Below are positions 43,201-54,111 of a DNA stretch of 64,000 nt, piece by piece. Both the position numbers and the translations under genes were made by a program. Within the stretch, counting starts at the first letter, position 1. Every line of letters begins with the position of its first letter. Below the pieces are notes generated by a model. It had not been told where the DNA came from. It saw nothing but the letters and a program-made list of their open reading frames with translations, and made no database searches. This stretch comes from Lepisosteus oculatus (Eukaryota > Chordata > Actinopteri > Semionotiformes > Lepisosteidae). The stretch lies in the NCBI RefSeq assembly GCF_040954835.1, contig NC_090711.1, forward strand, positions 5,897,501 to 5,961,500. Direction: 5' to 3'.

Positions 43201-44913
43201 AAAAAGAACCAAGCTGCTTGTGAATTATGTTAGTACAATGTCAGCTGCCTCAGATAATTCACTGGGCTGTTTGGATTCTAGATTGATGCTCCTTTTGTTT
43301 AACAAATTGATTGGCTGCGATCCAAAAGGATGTGTAATTTTTCTGTGTATTTTATAACAGGTGGCATATATGTACCCAGTGAACAGATAGAAACTATTTA
43401 CATTTATTTGCATCTATGATTCAAGCTCTGAGTAAATTTTACTGCTTTGAAACTGTTAACCTGCTTCTTAATTTCTCTTCAAATAACTTTGGTGTAATAA
43501 GTCATATCACATTCACCATAAAATAAGTTGCTTTACATGGAACCCAAGTTTTTAATAATATTTTTATTGTTTCATTTTAGAAAGAAAAAACAGAATCCAA
43601 ACTTCCTGTCACCTCTACCTTAAACCTACCTTAATAGATTGGGAAGTACTGTTTTTGGCGGGTAGTTTGTTTGTTGCATGCATTCGGTAGATCTTCTTAA
43701 AATCAAATGACTGTTTTCCTGTCACACAGCAACATTACCAGCTATATTGAATTTGTCCATATATCAGCAGAAAGCTGTTTATTCCTAGTACATTTTGCAG
43801 CAACCTGGAACCTACCTAGGGTGCAAGACAGGCTTATAACCTGGACCTACAGTACCTACAACAGTCGTCCATCACTGAGTACATACACACAAGCACATAG
43901 GAACAGTTTCAAGACACCATTTAACCGAGACAGCATGTCTTTGTACATGCAAGGACAAGGAGAAAAAACCCATGTGAGCATAAGCAGAACATGTCCACAT
44001 CTCCACAAAGAAGGCACTCAAGCCTGGAAGCAAAGGGTTGTGTGGCAACTGGACTAAACCACCACGCCTCCACACCCTTCTTGTTGAAATCATAGCTATG
44101 CAATTGTCAAAGTGACCTGGTGACAAGAGGAATTCTAAACTCCTTGGGCATCTTGACCAGCCGGTGCTATTACCTTCATCACTACTGCTACCCGCCCTTT
44201 AAATGATATTGTACATGTTCATAATGAGCGCTAGTGATGCTCAAGCACAAATATACAACAGGGACAAATGCCACATATGTTTATTGTTTTAAACTTTAAA
44301 AGAATGTACGCATACCAAATAAATCGGCAATCGGTGTTAGTTTTGTGAAATTAAAAAGGTATTTCTAAATATTAATATATGATCAAAATAGCCCTTACTG
44401 CACATTCTAAGTAATATGAACAATTTAATCCATGAAATGATGATAACTGACACATAACTAGAACATTAAAAATTGAAGTACTTTTAAATTGTTTGCGCTT
44501 TGTGGCAGTACGGCTCACGTTTACGACAGCGATACTGTAACTAATGACGGCCATTCAGGTAAATTACAAATCGCCCCTACAAGTTCCGTTTTCACTGTCA
44601 GCTAGTTTCCAACTGAGTATAAACTGTTAGTACATGTAACGTGTCCACTTATAAAAGATACTGTAACTGTTCCAAGTTGGTAAACATAATCACAACAAAT
44701 ATTTAAATCGTACCTTACTTAATACACAGCATACAGAAATCAATGAGGATAAAGTTGTAGAAACTTTGTTGTTACTCACCTGGGCCAATAGATGGGATTA
44801 CTCTCGGTCCTCTTTTTTTGAATTCCAGTTCCCCCAAAGACAATCTGAGCATTTGCTTTGAGGTTAGACAGGTCCGAAATAGCGTTCTTGCCATGTTTTT
44901 GCACAACTGCCAT
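34078..44913 (-). CDS. SLC17A9: SLC17A9 (vesicular nucleotide transporter, VNUT), complete, 13 coding exons
   Basis: Family role: SLC17-type major facilitator carrier that loads ATP and other nucleotides into secretory vesicles and lysosomes, driven by membrane potential and dependent on chloride. Coding exons in transcript order: 44913-44780, 42638-42441, 41412-41273, 40557-40458, 39464-39334, 39168-39072, 38420-38324, 37229-37142, 36804-36770, 36213-36098, 35791-35736, 35400-35371, 34256-34078. All junctions are GT-AG, phases agree throughout, and the sum is 1401 nt (466 codons plus TGA). Visible landmarks: LLLGTCLLYCAR in the first membrane segment, FFWGYCFTQVIGGYISDR, SRFLMGLLQG, LLSWLPTFF, GWIFNVIPWFVAIP and a GYLIETT block near the C terminus, all close to human SLC17A9 as I remember it. 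Arg150 in SRFLMG appears to match the arginine reported as essential for transport (human Arg119 in the 430-residue numbering). The start ATG has an in-frame TGA immediately upstream. The protein is about 30 residues longer than human, mostly in the N-terminal tail. The gene lies downstream of GID8 on the same strand, as in human. Confidence 0.95.
34311..34500. mobile_element. Possible hAT-type MITE end next to SLC17A9 exon 13
   Basis: CAGTGCTTCTCACATCTGGT followed by CCTGGA resembles the terminal repeat of the 61.6 kb element and common fish hAT MITEs. It starts about 55 bp upstream (transcript sense) of the last exon. The other end was not identified; the right limit is a guess. Confidence 0.3.
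35371..35400 (-). CDS. SLC17A9: SLC17A9 coding exon 12 (30-nt microexon)
   Basis: A 30-nt exon encoding residues 398-407 (GVMNTCGAFT) plus one base of 408, equivalent to human GVANTAGALA. Acceptor TTATAG, donor ACAG|GTAAGA. It is recognised only because it joins exons 11 and 13 in phase. Confidence 0.88.
35736..35791 (-). CDS. SLC17A9: SLC17A9 coding exon 11
   Basis: Encodes residues 379-397 plus one base of 398: SGVSVNVQDLAPSCAGSLF, the conserved loop N-QDLAPS-AG found across SLC17 transporters. Acceptor CCACAG, donor TTTG|GTAAGT. Confidence 0.95.
36098..36213 (-). CDS. SLC17A9: SLC17A9 coding exon 10
   Basis: Encodes residues 341-378 plus two bases of 379. It covers membrane segments 9-10: FFSMGVSSVFTLLLCG, then MAIAFVSATMGLTTFSH. 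Acceptor TTCCTAG, donor CACAG|GTATTT. The reading frame was chosen to agree with both flanking exons. Another frame on this strand is also open but matches nothing. Confidence 0.9.
36770..36804 (-). CDS. SLC17A9: SLC17A9 coding exon 9 (35-nt microexon)
   Basis: A 35-nt exon encoding residues 329-340, ending VRKLMQ, which is identical to the end of the matching human segment. It bridges the phases of exons 8 and 10 exactly. Acceptor TTGTAG, donor CAG|GTAGGT. An automatic predictor could easily miss it. Confidence 0.9.
37142..37229 (-). CDS. SLC17A9: SLC17A9 coding exon 8
   Basis: Encodes residues 300-328 plus one base of 329: GWIFNVIPWFVAIPSSLFSG (membrane segment 8), then CLSDHLIKQ. Acceptor CAACAG, donor CAAG|GTAAAT. 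Confidence 0.95.
37560..38075 (+). repeat. Interspersed repeat in SLC17A9 intron 7, SINE/LINE-tail-like
   Basis: GC-richer segment in the intron between exons 7 and 8. It contains GGAGCAACTGGGGTGAAGTA and then GGGGCTTCGAACCCACGACC, a block like those at the ends of tRNA-derived or L2-type fish repeats, followed by AAAGG-like and AT-rich sequence. Family not certain; boundaries approximate. Confidence 0.45.
38324..38420 (-). CDS. SLC17A9: SLC17A9 coding exon 7
   Basis: Encodes residues 267-299, ending in phase 0. AVIITHLCTASTFFTLLSWLPTFF is membrane segment 7 with the conserved LLSWLPTFF motif, followed by KDTFPDSK. Acceptor TTCCCAG, donor AAG|GTAATT. Confidence 0.95.
39072..39168 (-). CDS. 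SLC17A9: SLC17A9 coding exon 6
   Basis: Encodes residues 235-266 plus two bases of 267: the hydrophilic central loop, ending HWLRLFRQPSV before the split Trp codon. It is the least conserved exon, but length and phase fit both neighbours exactly, and W-RLFR-P-VW matches the human loop. Acceptor CTGCAG, donor TGTG|GTATGT. Confidence 0.9.
39334..39464 (-). CDS. SLC17A9: SLC17A9 coding exon 5
   Basis: Encodes residues 191-234 plus one base of 235. TLVIGGAGSLILDLYGWESVFYVSG covers the membrane segment 5-6 region, with the conserved YGW(E/Q)S(V/I)FY motif. Acceptor CTTGCAG, donor GAAG|GTAACG. Confidence 0.95.
40458..40557 (-). CDS. SLC17A9: SLC17A9 coding exon 4
   Basis: Encodes residues 158-190 plus two bases of 191. 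It contains GVHYPSLASLCSQKVTESER, the cytosolic loop after segment 4 that is strongly conserved in SLC17 carriers. Acceptor TTCCTAG, donor AGG|GTAAGT. Confidence 0.95.
40850..41165 (+). repeat. Interspersed repeat (fish L2/SINE-tail type) in SLC17A9 intron 3
   Basis: Contains GGGGAGAACGTACAAACTCC, then GGTCTGGGATTGAACCCC and GCAGCAGTGCTAACCACTAC. This order is characteristic of a very common vertebrate repeat tail. It ends about 110 bp before exon 3. The exact family is recalled rather than searched. Confidence 0.6.
41273..41412 (-). CDS. SLC17A9: SLC17A9 coding exon 3
   Basis: Encodes residues 111-157 plus one base of 158, starting VGGEKVVLLSAAAWGS and ending SRFLMGLLQ. It carries Arg150, the proposed transport-critical arginine. 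Acceptor CTCGCAG, donor CAAG|GTGGGG. It is GC-rich compared with the flanking introns. A repeat tail ends about 110 bp downstream of the donor. Confidence 0.95.
41725..42332. mobile_element. Non-autonomous hAT-type DNA element in SLC17A9 intron 2
   Basis: The left end reads TAAGGGGTGGGTGGTATGCC. The right end, read on the other strand, is TAGGGCTGGGCGATATTGCC, about 15 of 20 positions matching. The GGGCTGGGCGATAT end and the internal TACCGTGATGTATATCGTTA block are typical of fish hAT repeats. No transposase frame. The 8-bp target duplication is not clear, so the copy is probably old. Confidence 0.55.
42441..42638 (-). CDS. SLC17A9: SLC17A9 coding exon 2
   Basis: Encodes residues 45-110 plus two bases of 111: membrane segment 1, a short luminal loop and segment 2, ending GGYISD. 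The acceptor is CTTGCAG and the donor AG|GTAAGG. It is among the best conserved parts of the family, and the translation follows the human protein almost residue for residue from LLLGTCLLYCAR onward. Confidence 0.95.
44780..44913 (-). CDS. SLC17A9: SLC17A9 coding exon 1
   Basis: Encodes residues 1-44 plus two bases of codon 45. This is a polar, basic N-terminal tail predicted to be cytosolic, ending in IYWP before the first membrane segment. The frame was fixed backwards from exon 2: the AG left before the donor joins G to give Arg, and WPRP matches the human WSRP. An ATG in another frame (44895-44897) would hit a stop at the exon 2 junction and is therefore rejected. The donor is CAG|GTGAGT. 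Confidence 0.85.
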
Positions 44914-45420
44914 TCAACGAGCGATATATTTTTTTTTCAGCGACTATACCTACAGCCTGAAATCACCAGAAACGAAAAACAGGACCAACTTGATCTGGGC
45001 GATGGCTCATGTCTTTTGTGAAATAAACATTCCCAGACAAGCGACGAAACCTGAATTAATGGGCACGCAAAAGAGCGAAGGCGGGCGGTGTGAAATGTGT
45101 TAATGTTGTTGCCAGTCTTGGGTTTTCTTTCAGGGAGTGTTAATGATCCACGTGTCAGTTTCTCCAGCCACGCACCTCTTCCTGCCAGCAGATTCAATCA
45201 GGAAGTAAAAGCATTGAGGCTCTCTCGAAACGCCGAGGTGTTCTTCCGAAAGCGCCGCACTGTGCTGCTTTCTCGCCCTGTATCACAGGAATCCTGTAGC
45301 TCAGGCTGAAACGTCCTTCACCATAATGACTGTGCAATGAGAAAGTGTCGTTCGCAATTCACGGTTTCGGGAGGAAAAAAAAAAGATCTCCGTAAGTGAA
45401 ATCTTAGTCTTATGTCTAAA
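44914..45420 (-). promoter_or_regulatory. Probable SLC17A9 5' UTR and promoter
   Basis: Upstream of the start codon the sequence becomes CpG-richer (roughly 45.05-45.35 kb), as expected at a promoter. There is no TATA box at a convincing place. A perfect CACGTG E-box lies at 45149-45154, about 240 bp from the start codon. The transcription start cannot be placed from sequence, and a further non-coding exon is possible. Confidence 0.4.
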
Positions 45421-48300
45421 CTAAAAGAAGCCAAACCGGCCTGCCTATATGTTTTCCCGGATGGATAATAAATTAATTTCTCGAGGTTATAATTTTTTTA
45501 TAATTACGGATTGTCTGCTGCGAGTATTGCAATATCAGACAAATCAATACATATAGAGGAGATGTCCCCCGTTTTCTTTTAATTCCAAGGAAAAATATTG
45601 TGTACAGGTCTAAATGTGGTAACTGCAGACCTGCAAAGTCCGTCTGTCATAACTCGGCTCCTTTTGATATCCAGGTGAAACACGCATCAGGCGTGTAGAA
45701 CAGATGTTTTCTGTGTTTTGTGCGGATTTATTCGTGTTTGTTCGAACAATTTACAAAATGGGTGAGCACGGTTCATCTACATGTAAATCCGTAAATTACT
45801 AATTAGTAAAACGTCACTGGGAATGGTTGGCAGTACTTTTCCCTTCATGCAAAACCCAACAACTCATGTGCAGTGATTTTAAAAACAGGTGTTCGCCTCC
45901 ATGTCTATGGTGTAAAATAATGGGCGAATGATTTTTGATATCGTATTCTTTTAAGTTAATGTAAGATTAAATCATCATGTACTAATCTCATATAGCAAGC
46001 ACGTTTTTAAAATTTTATGGTGACGACAGCAGGCTTCCTTCTCTTCCAGAATTCCTCATCCCTGGAGAGCATCCGTCTTGATTGTCTTGGACCTTACCGT
46101 TTCTGAATAGTAAGGAACGCAGTAAGCTATTGATGAAATTAACAACTATTCGGTTTAAATAAACGGACACTTAACAACCTGCTTTATTGGTCATATTGTC
46201 TAAAAATATGATCACATCTGAAATTTAAAAAAAGTGTTAAAACTACATATGCTAAATGAGTAAACATTTATTAAGCAGGTGGGTGCCACAGTAAACAAAA
46301 CTGCTCAATTTACTGTGGGAACAGAACTGTTTTCACATTGGGACAGATACTGTAACTGTTTTAATAATTGAATTGAAAGTAGTCCTTTTATTGTTTGGTC
46401 TAATTTACTATGTTTGTTTAGTGACTGTTTTAAAAGAGAAATGTTTTAATTTTCTTGAATTTCCAGTTCAAATCAAAAGTATTTGCAAACAACGCATTAG
46501 TTTTTCTCTGATTTGGCCTGCTTAGATTTATGCTTACACTGCTGTAGACATACACAGAAACACACTTTCAGACCCAATGCAAACCTTACCACTTTAAGGA
46601 TGATGTGGCCATGATCTTCCAGTAGAAAACTATGGAGCTTATGTGCATTTTCTGTTTCATATGTTCTGTGTATGAAATGATAAAATGTTTCACAGCATTT
46701 GTGATATAAAATGCATCATATTGGTGTGTCTGTGCAAACATTGCATTTGAGTACCTGCAGACCACATGGTTCTGTCAATTTTAATAGCAGTGCATACATG
46801 TAAAGATTAGAAATTGTGGCTGCACGTGTTGCTGGCAGCAACATCAAGATATGAAGTCTCTAGCTCATTTAGGGCCTGCCCAGCCTTTGTCACTTCATTC
46901 TAGCACAACTGACAAACAGGAAGCATCTATGATTAAGAAGATCAATGATCTATGATCAACACAGACACAGCCAAGAATGTTTCAGCCCAACAACAGGATT
47001 TTCAGATTATACCGGGTAGGCACCACGTTTATCATTGTATCCCCACTGTATGGCTGCTAAGAACCGAACATCATGGAAAAGACCTATAAACACGATTTTA
47101 GTTATGAGAAAGATCAAATGTTCTCGTTAGAACCTTGTTTATATGAAATATAAGTCAAGAACCTAACTGTACTGTCTTGATTACATTGAATATAGGATTA
47201 CAGTTCCCAAGCCCAGGTACTTTTATATGGATACACCCCTTGTTCCACAAAGTTTGTAAAGGTTAGGGATTTTTCACCTAAACATACACTTGATCGGGTT
47301 TCAGCAATATAATGTAAATGTTTTTAGTTTACTATTAATGAATCAGTTTTGTTTTTTTCTTTTAATACTGTTGAAAAATAGTATAGTCATCTTTTATAGC
47401 TAGGTAATAGTGACTACATGTAATAAGTGTGGCATTTTTCTACTATCCAATTACAACTGAACATGAGGTACAGTATCTGAAAACATTAGTAAAATGTTAA
47501 CGATAGGGTGTCAAAAAGTGAGATTAAATTCACCACTCTTGGTTCACTTGTTTCAAAAGAATCATTTATTTAACATTTTTAAACCCGATTGCAAAAACCT
47601 TTGTTACTTAGTGGGATGATTATATTCTCTGTAATCACAATCTGTTTCTATACAATAAAATCTATGATGAAATGAACAGTGATTTCCTGCAATATAGAAA
47701 GTATTACAATGCATTGACAACTTATGAACATTTATTGGGCATAAGTTTCCCTAGTACCCTTTTATAACAAATATTACAAAAAGAGACAACCGTGCATGCT
47801 TATGTTCAGCAAAAAGCAAACAAGTAATAAAAATTATTTTGAGTTAAATGAATGGCAATATTTGTATGCCTTACCTTTAGTAGTTCACAGCTCATTAAGA
47901 TTGCTTATTTTAATAAACTATTAACAGTTCTGACTAAAGTCGACAGATTACTGCCATTCATGTATTACATGAGATGTGATCTTACCAGGCAGAGCGTTTC
48001 AATTTTAAAAGATTCATCCAATCCCTTATTTAGGGGCCTAATTTAGGCTTAAAATACATGTATACTGTATGTACACACCCTCATCTCCATACTCCATAAT
48101 TTGATAAAGTATATTGGCTTTTAAACCACGTATTTAAAAAAGCAATGTTCAACAAAACAAAAGAGTGGTTTATAAAGGATAACATCTTTCCTTAACTTTA
48201 ATGTGCAGTTAAAGTTTCAACTGTTGAATTTCAGTGTCTGAAAATGTAGTTTTTGGCCTAGTATCTGGTATATCACTTTTAAATTCAACAATCTAGTTTG
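45421..48300. other. Intergenic spacer between SLC17A9 and GID8
   Basis: About 3 kb between the SLC17A9 promoter region and the end of GID8. AT-rich, with no exon or repeat that I can name. The part nearest 48.3 kb may still be GID8 3' UTR if a later polyadenylation site is used. Confidence 0.5.
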
Positions 48301-48309
48301 CACAATCAA

Positions 48310-48315
48310 TTTATT
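48310..48315 (-). other. Candidate GID8 polyadenylation signal
   Basis: First AATAAA on the minus strand after the GID8 stop, about 118 nt downstream. Further hexamers occur beyond it, so a longer 3' UTR is possible. Confidence 0.4.
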
Positions 48316-48432
48316 AAGTTCGGTCATAAGCAAAAATAATAATATATGGTCCAGTCACAGACTGATTATAAATAAGAGGAAAAGCATAGGTGTCCTTTTA
48401 GTCCCTATAGTTCACACACACCAGTCTGCAGT

Positions 48433-50328
<1,896 letters not shown>

Positions 50329-51122
50329 CATGAATACGCTGAAAAACTGAAAAAGTTGTATTATTAAACAAATGAAACACTTTGCGTCTACAACAATATG
50401 CAAGGTAATACAATTGTGCACAAAAATCTATATTTCGGATTGAGATCATGCAAAATATGAAGTTTGCAAACATCCCCCCCAACAAACACGATTGGTAATC
50501 ACAGTAGCGTCAACTGGAAATAAATTGATGCAGGTCCACATTGTTGAACACAAACGTTGATCAAGATTTAAACGCGCTCACACTCAAACTGCTTTAGTTG
50601 CGACCCTTTTGATAGTGGTATTCCCGAGTTGAGACAGTAAACGCAAACTTTTCAGGGATTCGGTAAAACTGTACACCACCAGTCAAGGAAGGACAGCCGA
50701 CGAGTAGGACTGTTAGGGTTGGTAAATCGGAAAGCTGCTATCATGAAACGTACCATCAAAATATCCGAAAACAGCTCGTCTTGGAGAAGGAAAAAACGGC
50801 CCAGCTTAGGACCGGGAGCTTACGCGACATAAACATAATGCGACATCTCTCTTGATTGGAAAGCAAATTCTCTCCTTGCAACAACAACGGGACAATCAAA
50901 AATGCCAAGCACTCAAAACATTGGGGCCTTAGACAAGAGGAAAAACATTGGAGCCTTCAGCATCACACAAAACAACGCCGCAGAGCGTCTGACTTCAACC
51001 GAGCTCGAAACACCCGGGCATGAGCGACAGACAAACGCGGAATGTACGCCTGTTCTCGGTGCACACATCTGTCCCCGGCTCCTTTTTCCCCGAACAGTAA
51101 AACAAGTTAATTAAATTGATAC

Positions 51123-51260
51123 CTGTAATATGCTGCTCTTCCTCCGCAGCTGTGAGAGCAGGGCCACAGGGAAAACACGCGAGAACTGGTCTCCTCTCCC
51201 TCCCCCTCGAACGAGACTTCACTGACGCCCTCGTGCGATTCGTCAGCTGGAGCAACACAT
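51123..51260 (-). other. GID8: GID8 non-coding exon 1 (5' UTR)
   Basis: A strong minus-strand donor TTACAG|GTATCA lies at 51123/51122, downstream of a GC-rich stretch and upstream of the start-codon exon, which opens with acceptors and has no in-frame upstream start context of its own. The 3' edge is supported by the splice signal. The 5' edge is an estimate, since the start site is not visible. Confidence 0.6.
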
Positions 51261-51790
51261 CGTGACGCCATGTTTATTTATTAATCTGTCGGGCCGTTGT
51301 ACATTTTCAGTTTTTTTTTATAACGTAGTGGTTATAGATTTTGAGAGTTTTCGTCATACCGGTTGAGGTGCATATTCAAAATGTTGAGGGTAAACGTATA
51401 AAGAAAAAAAACGTTTTTTAGGCAAAAATTGTTTCCAACTGGGTAGTTTTGAACTAGTTTCTATCCGTATTTATACCCCAGTGATGAAGGTATACTCTCC
51501 GGGTTACACCGATTATTGAAGTCCATAGTATTGTCTATCACACAATTTAAAACAATATCAACCATTATTTTTAGTTTCAGTTTTGTATTTCAACATTTCA
51601 TGATATTTAGCGACCACAAACTTGTTGTTATGATGAATATTAAGTTTAAGGAAGCTGCAGTCTTAAAGATTTTAAATGCGTATTGCATTGCTTTCTGATA
51701 CATAAAACTCCGCGTTCGTGTGTAATGTGTGCGCGCTTTTGACCGCCTTCAGTCCTTACACCGCCCACTTTTACATCCTCGGCAACGCGC
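51240..51790. promoter_or_regulatory. Probable bidirectional promoter between GID8 and the divergent gene (DIDO1)
   Basis: About 0.5 kb separates the GID8 first exon (minus) from the GC-rich first exon on the plus strand. Both flanks are CpG-rich with several TGACG half-sites of ATF/CREB type (51.21-51.27 kb), and no TATA box is obvious. In human, GID8 and DIDO1 are head to head. The shared-promoter reading follows from that known arrangement. Confidence 0.55.
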
Positions 51791-51931
51791 ACGCTAATGC
51801 GCGAACGGGCACGGAGAGAGCTGCTGCAGCCGCCTGTGTGTGCATTTTGGAGATGCGATCGTAATAAATAGCATTGACTAAGGTAGATACCGAATACACT
51901 AATACAGCCCACCGAGACCGAGAAAAAAAAG
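51780..51931 (+). other. DIDO1: Non-coding exon 1 of a plus-strand gene, probably DIDO1
   Basis: A CpG-rich segment (GCGCGAACGGGCACGG and flanks) ends at a good donor, AAAG|GTAAGA, at 51931/51932. It has no convincing long reading frame, as expected for a 5' UTR exon. The gene name is inferred only from position: in tetrapods the gene divergent from GID8 is DIDO1, a PHD/SPOC chromatin and transcription protein. None of its protein-coding exons is seen before the window ends, so the first coding exon would lie more than 12 kb away. The 5' edge is approximate. Confidence 0.5.
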
Positions 51932-53136
51932 GTAAGAAAAGGCGCCGGTTGTCTCATGCAATGCCACTGAACCTTATTAATTTATTATATTAGTCTATTC
52001 ACTGTCCTTGGATTAATGCTGACTGTGGGTTTGCCTAGTAGTATATAGTAACCAATATGGATGCTGCCGCTGTTTTTGATGCAGCACTGAGATTAGCAGT
52101 TTTAAATCCGGCCTGTCAACCGATGCAGAAGAATCCGAGTAATCCGTCTGACAGGTTTTCAGTTTTACTCTGTCTTTTCCTTTTTTTCCCACACCACAAT
52201 AACACACTTTTAGTTGTTCTGTTACTGATCTTAATTATGTTGGGAATCTAGAAACCTCCATTGTGCCGATGTTACAATAAATCAGCGAGTCATTCACTAT
52301 TCACCATTCACTTTAACGTGAATAATGTTACTGCTTGAATGCTTCAGTGACTGTCAGAATGTGTCAATTTCAACGATCATTAATCTGTGATTCCGGTGTG
52401 TTTCTGATTGTATTAAAAGCAGTGTATTTTTTATTGCTGAAATGCCAGACGTGGGCAATGGCAATATTCTACTTAATCCTAGGCTATGTATTCCATTTAT
52501 CACTGTAAATATATGTATATTGTATATTTAAGTGAGTTTAAAGCTGAAGAATACAGTTCTTATACATTTAATTTCATAAATGTATATTTAAAGTAAACCC
52601 AAATGGGTCTCAGTCTATCTAACCAGCTGTCTCAGGGGAGAATCACTGATGCTTGTGGAATTTTAGTTAACAGTGAGTTAGTGGTCAATCCCTGATCTGA
52701 TGTCCGCTTTTTAAATCCAGCCTTCCAGTAATTCATTTTCCCATCAAGAGAACACAATTTTATTTACCAAAGACTCATTTATCACCCATAGTGAAATGAT
52801 ACGATTTATGAGGCTTTATGCATGTTTTTGGCAACAGTAGGACTCTGCCAGGTTGAACTCGGAGCATTTGAATTAAAATTATAGTTCTGTAGTCACTTCA
52901 AATAAAGAATTGTAAAAATTACATTGATTCCATGTGCTGTAATTAAGGACGTTTAGCAGGGAGCCATTTTTTAAGCAAGGCTAACCTCTATCTTGAGTAC
53001 TCATTGGCTGCTGAATTACGAGATATCCTGCGGGGGGTGGGGTGGGGAATTCAATTCAGACATTCAAATAAAGTTTAAATACTTCTTAAAAATGGTTTAA
53101 ATGGCTTGTCTATTTATAATGGTAAAACTAAAGTCA

Positions 53137-53168
53137 TCGTTAATTTCATCCATGGATGAAATTAACGA
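53137..53168. repeat. Perfect 32-bp palindrome
   Basis: TCGTTAATTTCATCCA followed directly by its exact reverse complement, with no spacer. No family recognised. Confidence 0.85.
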
Positions 53169-53948
53169 AAAATACTTTTTTTAATAAACATTTGCAGAAT
53201 GAATAGGTCTTTAAATGAGCTTTATGGAATAGGATAGTCCTTTTTAATGAAGCTTTTTATTAGCACCTTTCCTCCAGTGAGCCAATAATGTTTTGCCACC
53301 CTGAAAACAACACCACTATTGCTGGTGTCAGAATGAGTCACTGCAGGTCTCAAGATTTGTATGAGAAGGGCGGGCTGAAGATATGACTTCAGTTACAATC
53401 AAAGACTGCTTCAGATATTAATTGTGCTGTTATTGTGTAGGCTCATGCACTGCTGAAAAGCACTTCAGAATCCTTAGTATCTTCATAAATGGAAGATACA
53501 TGAATGTTAGAGCCATTTATTCAGTGATAAGATGGTATGCCTTTGTTTTTTAATTAAGCACCATTTCAGATGCATTCCACAAAGTCATTTAATTACACCA
53601 TTTTAATAGCCATTTTATTTTATTTGAAAATCAGCAACTCATGGTACACTAAATGAATCTCTAGGAGAAAAGCGATATCAGAGGACTAAAATGGGTACAG
53701 ATCTTACGAAGGAGAAATTAAATAAATCTAACTCTAAACTCAGATTACTTAAGCCTTATTCCGTTTCCTAGCCCTTCCATGTTAATGTTTCTAAAATAAA
53801 CATTTCAGTTTTGAAAGATGATATAGGGCGTAGGTTGTGATCTCCATCTCTTACTTGGTGCTGGAAAAAAAAGTTGTGTATGTGGGATTTCTGATTGGTC
53901 ATCAGTACATTTTCAGTGGATTTCATTTAACCATTGATGAATAAGTGA

Positions 53949-54111
53949 CAAGTAATAGGTTTATTCCATGCTGAAAAGAGAAGAAAGAAAACACAATGTT
54001 TCAGCCGTGGAGCCTTCTTCAGGTGAATTGCTCACACCTGAAGAAGGCTCCATGGCCAAAACGTTGTGTTTTCTTTCTTCTCTTTTCAGCATGGAATAAA
54101 CCTATTACTTG
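53949..54111. repeat. Large inverted repeat, Penelope-like / ribozyme-like unit
   Basis: Arms of about 77 bp (53949-54025 and 54035-54111) are inverted copies with a few mismatches and a 9-nt spacer. Each arm, read outward from the centre, has CACCTGAAGAAGGCTCCA, then (G/A)AAAC, then a T/C-rich run and CAGCATGGAATAAACC. The CTGAAGA...GAAAC order resembles the hammerhead-type core found in Penelope-like retroelement repeats; one extra A in the core makes the fit imperfect. Confidence 0.6.

Noticed and set aside
44895..44897. Alternative SLC17A9 start ATG in exon 1 (ATGGCAAGAACG)
   Set aside because: It is in a different frame from exon 2 and meets a TAG just after the splice junction.
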